Assembly: GCA_037501455.1 (NCBI GenBank)
Contig: CM074859.1
Location: forward strand, 89,238,894 to 89,302,893
Source of the DNA: Lantana camara
Taxonomy: Eukaryota > Streptophyta > Magnoliopsida > Lamiales > Verbenaceae
DNA length: 64,000 nt
Reading direction: 5' to 3'
Shown here: piece after piece, positions 57,112 through 64,000 of the stretch
Position numbering within the stretch: position 1 is the stretch's first letter
Layout: the number at the start of each line of letters is the position of its first letter
Made by a program: the position numbers and the translations under genes
Notes under the pieces: generated by a model
What the model saw: the letters and a program-made list of their open reading frames with translations, nothing else
The model's database searches: none
What the model was told of the DNA's origin: nothing

Positions 57112-60070
57112 CATTTGAATTGGCAGCTTTGGGGAACCTCTTTTCTTGCTTATATCTCGTTTATTGTTCATATCCGTGAATTATATGCAATGTGAATCTA
57201 TTAAAGTTATGTTTTATGATTGATTTATGACCTCAAGAATTATTTGATTACAAGAATGAAAGATTATGAAAGTCATGAACGTGAATGAATACTATTTTAT
57301 CGTATATTGAACGAAATTTGGTGAATGATGTGTTTAATTGAATTCCATGGTATTTGTGATCATATTTGGACATGTTATTATGTTTCAAGAATTCCATAAC
57401 ATGTTATTGCATAGCCGAGCGTCAAATGTGGTCATAATTGAGTCTCACACTACCTTTGTCACACAGATATTGATCCAGTGGGAGACGAGGTTGAGCAGTA
57501 AGGTCTTTGTCGGGTTGTTTTGTCTACCAGGTGGGTTTTTCTTCTATTAGCTAAAGATATGACCCAAAACACCTAATGTGCAAGATTTTGGCCAAAACTA
57601 TATAAAGATATATATCGAGTTTTCAACGAGTCAATATTTTAATGTAAAGCCTTTAATTTGAATATCCTACCAAAAGTTTTGGCGAGAAATGAATGTTCAC
57701 AATAATGGGGCCCCGGGACTTAGTGTATTTGGTGAACCGAGGAAGCTTGGGCTGACGGGAATCCACATATACTAGTTCCATCAATTACGGTAACCTAGAC
57801 TTCACTAGGAGATTAGTGAAAGAAGCGGAACCGAGCTTTTGGGGATTCATGTACCCCACTAGCACCAATGAATGATGGTTCGGGCCTTGCAAACCCGTCC
57901 CTAACTGGAGGAAGAAGTAGTATATGAATGATCTAATGAATGTGCACGAAAGAATGAATGCATGAACGAACGAATGAATGAACGATTAATGAATTACACG
58001 AGGTGTTGGTTGGAGATAATGCACGCCCTCTCGCCGGGCCACAAAGGACCTAATGAATGAAATGAATTGTTATAATCCGATTCGTTCTATTTTACTTCCC
58101 ACTTGGGGAAATTATTCTAAAACCTCGAATAAGGATTATAGCTTGCATGTATGTGCTTAAATTCCGCCATATTATGATATTATGCCTATTTTTATACCCA
58201 CCAGTCTGTCTAAGACTGAACCCAGAGTTGTTTCAGTTCTTTTGCAGGAAGGGATGCTAGGCGGGGTACAAGTCTGAGAGAGTCTTGCATAGTGTCTAGC
58301 CTTTCTTTCTTTACACTCATATGTTTACATCTTATGATCTTTTTGGATATTGTATATGAATTCGAGCGTACATGTATTTGCTATTGATCTTCCTTGAACA
58401 TTAAATGTTGGTACCTAGAGCATATAGCTCAATATATGGAATATGAATGATTGCTTCCGCTATTCTGTTACTCTGATTGTTGTTGTTGTTGGGGTTTAAG
58501 TGATAGGTTAGTCCCACCTGGCTTAGCGAGTGTGTATGTCCCCGTTCGCTATGATTTAGCACGTGTGTGGAAATCCATTTCATATACGGGTCGGGTCATA
58601 GTGCGGGGGATGTGACGTCTCGCGCTCGGGCATTAAAGTGGGATCGGAATACTCTTTGATATGTGTATTCCTTGATGTATGAGGATGGTCTCCACCAAGT
58701 TTGGGGTTATTCCGAGTCTGTAAGGGCTTTGGAGTTGTGGTGTGACCGGGAGGCGGCGTGGGGTTGGCAAGAGTACTTTGAGCAGAGGGACTTAATGAAG
58801 GAATTTCCTAGAGATATATTATGGGGAGCTTCCTTCATGTGTTGGGTTGCTCGCTATAATGTTTCAAGTCATTTGGACACCGTTTGAGCAATGAACAAGC
58901 CTTGACAACAATATGCTGTCATAGAGTGGCAGTTTCGTGAATTCAGCATATTGCGAGGGAAATTCCCGAACGATGGAGTCTCGGACGGGGCTGGAAGTGA
59001 TTAGTATGGTTATTGAAGTCAAGGGCTTCGTTTGAGCGAAAACGTCGGGGGATTTGGAGGTCGGATGCGGGATTTATGGAAAATCTGCGCTGCTCGGCTA
59101 GCACGAATGTCTAGTGGCTGAACAAAGGAAAATTTTTTTAAGAGTACTATAAGGTGGGCATGCATTGGTGAGCATCGGCCAGCCCTCCCCGTGCTGTGAT
59201 GGCACTAAGCGAGCACCATGCCGACAAGGGCTACTAGCATGGGCCAGTACTAGGAACCTAAAAGAGGAACTTAGTGTTCTCGGGCAGTTTGGGAACGAAA
59301 CGAGCGGCGTGGGATGGTGGGCCCCGCGTTGGGCATCAGTTAGGCCACAGAGGTTATGCATGAGTTCCCGCTAAGCCCAGTGGGCTGTCCCTTTGTTGCT
59401 AGACCCAAGAAACACCTCAAGGCCGATTGAGTGATCGGGACAAGTTCTCCAAAGTCCTGTGAACTAACTCATGGATAAGTACGAAGGGTTCACGCAACAC
59501 ACGAGGGTCCGTAGGCTGAAGATATGCAATTGTGGGGCAACAACGTATAGTGGGCATGACCGTAAGTTGCCTATGAGCTTGAAGGCAGGTCCTAAGCTTC
59601 GTGCTGGACAATTGTTGGTTGATGGCAAGTTGAATGAGCCTTGGACTTACGAGTTGCCCTACTCGGGCGAGAAGCAAGCGAAGGGTGCCGAGGCGCACCT
59701 ACGACCGAAGCGTCCTGAGCGAGCGACGAGCACGATGATTGCGTGTTGGGCGCGCTAGTGACCCTTCATACCGAGACAGAGTAAGTATGCTCCCGTGCCA
59801 TCAATAGATGTATTGTTGGGACCCGAGATTATGGGATGTATGGCAAGCATGCTAGCTTGTAGAACATGAATGGGCGAGTACCGAACACGAAGTGCGGTAT
59901 GAGTAACCGTTCAGAAGCTATCGCTAGTGGGCGAATGATGCTAAGAAGAGCAAGGGTCATCATAAAGACTCGAGGATGGAAGGCGGACCGAAGGTTTTGG
60001 AGAACCTGAGGGAGCCTCACGGGCGAAAAATTATTCTGCTGCACAAGTAAAAGAGTCCGCCCACGAAAAG

Positions 60071-60082
60071 TGGTATCAGAGC
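60071..60082 (+). other. Primer-binding site of element J (tRNA-iMet)
   Basis: TGGTATCAGAGC, 7 bp after the LTR. It runs into a short inverted repeat, CCCGGATTCAATCCGGG (60082-60098). Confidence 0.85.
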
Positions 60083-61268
60083 CCGGATTCAATCCGGGAT
60101 GGAAGTTGTTTAGTGTGAAGTTGAAGATGTATCTTCCGAAGAACCCGATGCCGCTTGAACTAAGGAATTGGCAAACGAACTTTACACGAGCTAGTGAGCC
60201 GATACCTAGACTTATGGACCGAAACATGCCGGTTTGCTACACGTAAAGTGTAGGCACATTGAAAGTGGCTTTAAAATACCGCAATGAGCCGTTGTGGGTC
60301 GCGTATGGTTTTGGGGATGTCGTGTACCAAAGAACCAATTCGTGAAGCATCTGGGATAAGCAGTGGGTGTTGCTTTCAGAGAGCGGGCATATTATGGGCT
60401 CTGTGGTTGAAGAGTTTCCAAGAGGGTCATTCATACTGTGGTGGAGCTTCAGGCTCTTGAGTTGGATTCTAAGTCAGGATGTGCCTGTACACCGCATACG
60501 ACTTTCAGGCGAGAGGCCTTGTTGTCCGAGTGTTACCGGGGCGGCAACCACTCGAGTGGGGGAGGATGTGGTGCGCGACACAGTCCGTCTACCCAATCTT
60601 TGCACAGTGAGCTGTGGAGGAGCCAGTGTTTGTGCCTTGGGCGTGGAGCCAATTTGTACCTGAGGGTACCGTATAGCGTGTGCCAATAGCGGAATTACCG
60701 CTATGGGGTCACAGCACACTTGACTGCGAGTTGGCTGATCACCGGGCAGTCCTTGGGGTTTGACGTTCGCGCGTGTGCTAACCTAGGGGCTTGCACTAAG
60801 AAGTCCCGGTCGTCCCTTGCAATCCTAGATGGATTTGCCTTGCTTTCTCCGGGGTCCGTGGTGGACGCCCACAACAGTGTATTCTCCGGGGTCCGTGGTG
60901 GACGCCCGCAGCAGTGTATTCTCCGGGGTCCATGGTAGACGCCCGCAGCAGTGTACTGTATTCTTGGTGAACATAGTGGAAGTTAAACGGTGTTGTCCCT
61001 CTAAAGCGCTCCACAGGGGTGGGCGTGATTGCGATGTACAATGGATGTACATGGTTGATTAGGCGGACGTAGCGAGCAGGAAGCCACTACTAGCCACATG
61101 GCGTGCGAAAGGCACAAGTTTGGGGAGTGAGCTGAGGCGAGCTTCTGACGTGCGGCACAGAACGTGCCTTGGAACTGTTGTTCGGGAGATACTCCGTCTG
61201 GTGCTACAGTGAGTTGGCATGGCGCACTTGTTGTGACGATTGCGTGTTGACGAGGACGTCAACGGATC
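60083..61268 (+). mobile_element. Element J interior, non-coding
   Basis: 1.2 kb, GC-richer than the LTRs. Overlapping frames of 65-98 codons (60237-60719) on both strands show no Gag, Pol or other motif that I recognise. It contains a 37-bp minisatellite. Confidence 0.6.
60846..60955. repeat. 37-bp minisatellite, 3 copies
   Basis: Units start at 60846, 60883 and 60920: TCTCCGGGGTCCRTGGT followed by a 'gacgccc.ca.cagtgta' block. The copies differ at about five positions. Confidence 0.95.
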
Positions 61269-61281
61269 GAGTGGAGGAGTA
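61269..61281 (+). other. Polypurine tract of element J
   Basis: GAGTGGAGGAGTA directly before the 3' LTR. Confidence 0.65.
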
Positions 61282-62822
61282 TATTATGGGTCGCACTTGG
61301 AGATAAGGTTGCGACCATAACTTAGCGGCGTTGGTTGCGGGCGATTCAGGAATATTGTCCTGCTGGTGTGGTGGAGATGATTGCCTTAACGAAGTGGGAT
61401 TGGAATACTATTTGATATGTGTATTCCTTGATGTATGAGGATGGTCTCCACAAAGTTTGGGGTCATTTCGAGTCCGTTAGGGCTTTAGAGTTGTGGTGCG
61501 ACCAGGAGGCGGTCGACAGCGCGGGGTTGGCAAGAGTACTTTGAGCAGAGGGACTTAACGAAGGAATTTCCTAGAGATATTTTATGGGGAGCTTCCTTCA
61601 TGTGTTGGGTTGCTCTCTATAATGTTTCAAGTCATTTGGACATCGTTTGAGCAATGAACAAGCCTTGACAACAATACGCTGTCATAGAGTGGCAGTTTCG
61701 TGAATTCAGCATATTGCGAGGGCAATTCCCGAATGATGGAGTCTCGGACGGGGCTAAAAGTGAGTAGTATGATTATTGAAGTCAAGGGCTTCGTTTGAGC
61801 GAAAACGGCGGCTACTTTGGAGGTCGGATGCGGGATTTATGGAAAATCTGTGCGGCTAGCAAGAATGTCTAGTGGCGGAACAAATGAAAATATTTTTAAG
61901 AGTACTATAAGGGGGGCATGCATTGGTGAGCATCGGCCAGCCCTCCCCGTGCTGTGATGGGACTAAGCGAGCACCATGCCGGCAAGGGCTGCTAACATGG
62001 GCCAGCACTAGGAACCTAAAAGAGGAACTTAGTATTCTCGGGCGGTTTGGGAACCAAACGAGCGGCGTGGGACAGTGGGGTCCGCGTTGGGCAATCAGTT
62101 AGGCCACAGAGGTTATGCATGAGTTCCCACTAAGCCCAGTGGGCTATCCCTTTGTTGCTAGACCCGAGAAACACCTCAAGGCCGATTGAGTGATCGGGAT
62201 AAGTTCTCCAAAGTCCCGTGAACTAACTCGTGGATAAGTGCGAAGGGTTCACGCACGACACGGGGGTCCGTAGGCTGAAGATATGCGATTGTTGGGCAAC
62301 AAAGCATAGTGGGCATGATGGCAAGTTGCCTATGAGCTTGAAGGCAAGTCCTAAGCTTCGTGCAGGACAATTGTGGGTTGATGGCAAGTTGAATGAGCCT
62401 TAGACTTACGAGTTGTCCTACTCGGGAGAGAAGCAAGCGAAGGGCGCCGAGGCGCACCTAAGACCGAAGTGTCCCGAGCGAGCGACGAGCATGAGGATTG
62501 TGTGTTGGGCACGCTAGCGACCCTTCATGCCGAGACGGAGCAAGTATGCTCCCGTGCTATCAAGAGATGTATTGTTGGGACCCAAGATTGTGGGACGTAT
62601 GGCAAGCATGCTAGCTTGCCATACATGAATGGGCGAGTACCGAACATGAAGTACGGTACGAGTAAGCATTCAGAAGCTATCGGTAGTACGCGAATGACGC
62701 TAAGAAGAGCAAGGGTCATCATAAAGACTCGAGGATGGAAGGCGGACCGAAGGTTTTGGAGAACCTGAGGGAGCCTCACGGGCAAAAAATTGTTCCGGTG
62801 TACAAGTAGAAGAGTCCGCCTG
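61282..62822 (+). repeat. Element J 3' LTR (about 1.54 kb)
   Basis: The uninterrupted copy of the J LTR. It starts TATTATGGGTCGCAC. The right edge, near AGAGTCCGCC, is uncertain by a few bases. Confidence 0.85.
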
Positions 62823-63626
62823 TGACACGCCGGAAGGCCGCCGAAAACCGCCACGAAAGGCCGCCGAAGTGGCGGCTCCGCCACCCCCTCCAGACACGAC
62901 TGAATTCTGATGATATCTTCATCGTCGGTCATCATTAGGCCATGAAATTAGTCCTCTTGCATAGGTATCGCCGAGATCCTCGAAAGAACTATTCATTTAT
63001 TGAATTCCGTCGAGAAACGACCGAGTTATGGGCTCGTAACCGAAGCCATGTATAGTGCCCACGGGAGAGAGAGTGGGAGAGGAGAGAGAGAGAAGAGAGA
63101 GAGAGAGGAAAAAGGTTTTGACCAGTTCACGTACGATCTCGTATACTTAACCCGAATCCAACATGTTGAAAAATCGTAAAATAAAACCCTGAGTACAATA
63201 AAATAAACTTACAAATTTCGAAATAATTTTACGAATTAAAACGAAAAAGAATTTACCAATTAGTTATAAATCCAATTTAATTTAGAAAACCTTTCTTACA
63301 ATTAACGACGTCTCAAAACAATTAATTAGAGATTAACTTACGACGAATTCGAATAATTTTAAATTAAACAAGTTAAATAACTTAAGGTATTAAAATCGAT
63401 TTTAGAAGTTATTCATGAAATAAACTTAAATTAAATTAAATGGTTGAGGTTTACGTACGAAATAACTTAAATTAACAATTACTCTTAATTAATTCGAATA
63501 ATTAACATACCGAATTGAATTCACATTTAATCATATGAGTCACATAATTCTTAAATTAAACATTCAAGTAGAAGGACTTACCCGTAAACGTCATTGGGTC
63601 GTGCTTCAGAGATTCGGGATGTTACA
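62823..63626 (-). repeat. LTR 'G', right part
   Basis: It aligns with 48950-49723 of LTR H: GC-rich island end with a perfect palindrome GTGGCGGCTCCGCCAC (62869-62884), the 'gaattccgtcgagaaacga' block, a GA-rich tract (63063-63109), AT-rich sense-proximal part and the end GGGATGTTACA. Confidence 0.8.
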
Positions 63627-64000
63627 ACATCAATACTACCATTCCCACTTCCCGGATTATGCATTTGAACTGAGGGTCAATCTCTTGATGAAGTAGGTAG
63701 TGCAGCTAGCTTTCAAATAAACATTGGTTCGTGCATGTCGGGTTAAGAATGTGAATGGTATGCACCATGTTGTCATCAATAAAGCAACAAAGCAACAATC
63801 AACAAATTCACTCAAAGCACATATCATATGCAATTATAGGAATAATATATCATGGCATGATTGTACGTGCTATGAATCCAAGTACCTCTTTCTTTACCCT
63901 TAGGTTCGAGTTGAGCCTCCCTTTTGAGTCTTTGATCCCACCTTCGTGACTTATTGGCTCTTGAGCGCTCAGACTTGGAAATCTTGTGCTCCGAAGAACC
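63627..64000 (-). pseudogene. gag: Edge of a Gypsy Gag relic
   Basis: From 64000 down to about 63880 the minus strand reads GSSEHKISKS followed by a basic R/K-rich tail (RSRANKSRRWDQ). This matches the zinc-knuckle end of the gag relic at 5840-5960 (CGSSEHKFQDF...RSRANKQRRR). Most of the gene would lie beyond the window. The sequence 63627-63880 between it and LTR G is short and has no PPT that I can see, so pol is missing here too. Confidence 0.65.

Larger units (their letters stand above)
55765..58637 (+). repeat. Solo LTR 'I' (2.9 kb) with TSD GTGGG
   Basis: It begins TGTAACGCCCCG and ends GGGCATTAAA, with GTGGG on each side (55760-55764 and 58638-58642). The uninterrupted site is in J's 3' LTR at 61394-61398. 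The 3' terminus lacks the usual CA, probably by mutation. It contains a TATA box, a palindrome cluster, the CAGTC/GACTG hairpin (58202-58218) and the terminal block GTGCGGGGGATGTG. Confidence 0.88.
55648..60063 (+). repeat. Element J 5' LTR (interrupted by I)
   Basis: It matches 61282-62822 on both sides of the I insertion: 55648-55764 and 58643-60063. The short frames (58663, 59165, 59471) have no known motif. Confidence 0.85.
55648..62822 (+). mobile_element. Element J: small non-coding LTR retrotransposon
   Basis: Direct repeats of about 1.54 kb (55648-60063 once the 2878-bp I insertion is removed, and 61282-62822) flank a 1.22-kb interior. A tRNA-iMet PBS (60071-60082) follows the first copy and a purine tract (61269-61281) precedes the second, so these are LTRs of a plus-strand element. 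No coding frame with known motifs is present; it is a non-autonomous element. The 5' LTR starts TGTTATGGG and the 3' LTR TATTATGGG. The outer ends are not clean and no TSD is evident; edges may be off by a few bases. It lies inside LTR G. Confidence 0.8.

Noticed and set aside
58663..62768. Short frames in J (58663, 59165, 59471, 62469, 62525)
   Set aside because: They recur in both LTRs of J only as duplicated DNA, with changes that break frames and no protein motif.
55640..62829. Target duplication for J (TGTCACCG against TGTGACACG)
   Set aside because: The match needs a substitution and an indel; it may be a decayed TSD but cannot be claimed.

Overview
The window looks like plant (angiosperm, probably eudicot) repeat-rich heterochromatin. 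It is AT-rich apart from GC-rich islands inside LTRs, and almost all of it can be assigned to LTR retrotransposons nested inside one another. The priming sites match plant initiator tRNA-Met and tRNA-Asp, and the recognisable proteins are Ty3/Gypsy Gag, protease and the edges of pol. I find no host gene, rRNA, tRNA gene or CRISPR array. No element here keeps a complete pol, so all are non-autonomous or relics. The species cannot be named from the sequence.

Layout. (1) 1-10630: minus-strand remnants of iMet-primed Gypsy-like elements: an internal region cut by the window edge, a 2.1-kb LTR (2244-4372), an internal region with a broken gag (4373-6948), a 3.5-kb LTR (6949-10454) and an LTR fragment. 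(2) 10631-26460: minus-strand element 'C' (gag relic, about 3-kb LTR). Its 3' LTR is split by 'A' (12630-23846), an LARD-like element with two 4.0-kb LTRs, a 3.2-kb non-coding interior and a perfect GTTAT target-site duplication (TSD). (3) 26461-32870: plus-strand LTR 'E' (TATA box at 31201), inserted in C's 5' LTR and itself interrupted by LTR 'D' (26830-30204) between 293-bp direct repeats. (4) 32871-54462: plus-strand element 'F'. Its 5' LTR carries a young Athila/Tat-like element (33540-41133; identical-length 1374-bp LTRs, TSD GCCTC, tRNA-Asp priming site) whose pol is deleted from early reverse transcriptase to the integrase tail. F's interior carries solo LTR 'H' (45393-49723, TSD TTGAG), which contains a tRNA-derived SINE (47557-47750). 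(5) 54463-63626: LTR 'G' split by 'J' (55648-62822), a small non-coding LTR element whose own 5' LTR is split by solo LTR 'I' (55765-58637). (6) 63627-64000: the edge of another gag relic.

The nesting gives relative ages: C is older than A and E, and E than D; F is older than the Athila-like element and H, and H than the SINE; G is older than F and J, and J than I.

The most unusual signals are non-coding. The first is a tandem array of short stem-loops just upstream of the polypurine tract in both A (7 units, about 28-bp period) and F (about 12 units, the last five at exactly 30 bp), with compensatory stem changes. The second is clusters of 14-20-bp palindromes in the middle of three LTR families, where each family uses a different sequence but the palindromic form is kept. 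The third is a CAGTC/GACTG hairpin 420-525 nt before the 3' end of seven complete or nearly complete LTR copies, next to a long-range complementary pair (AGCTAGGCGG / CCGCCTAGCT). These may be RNA structures shared by the lineage. LTR letters (A, C-J) are labels used only here.
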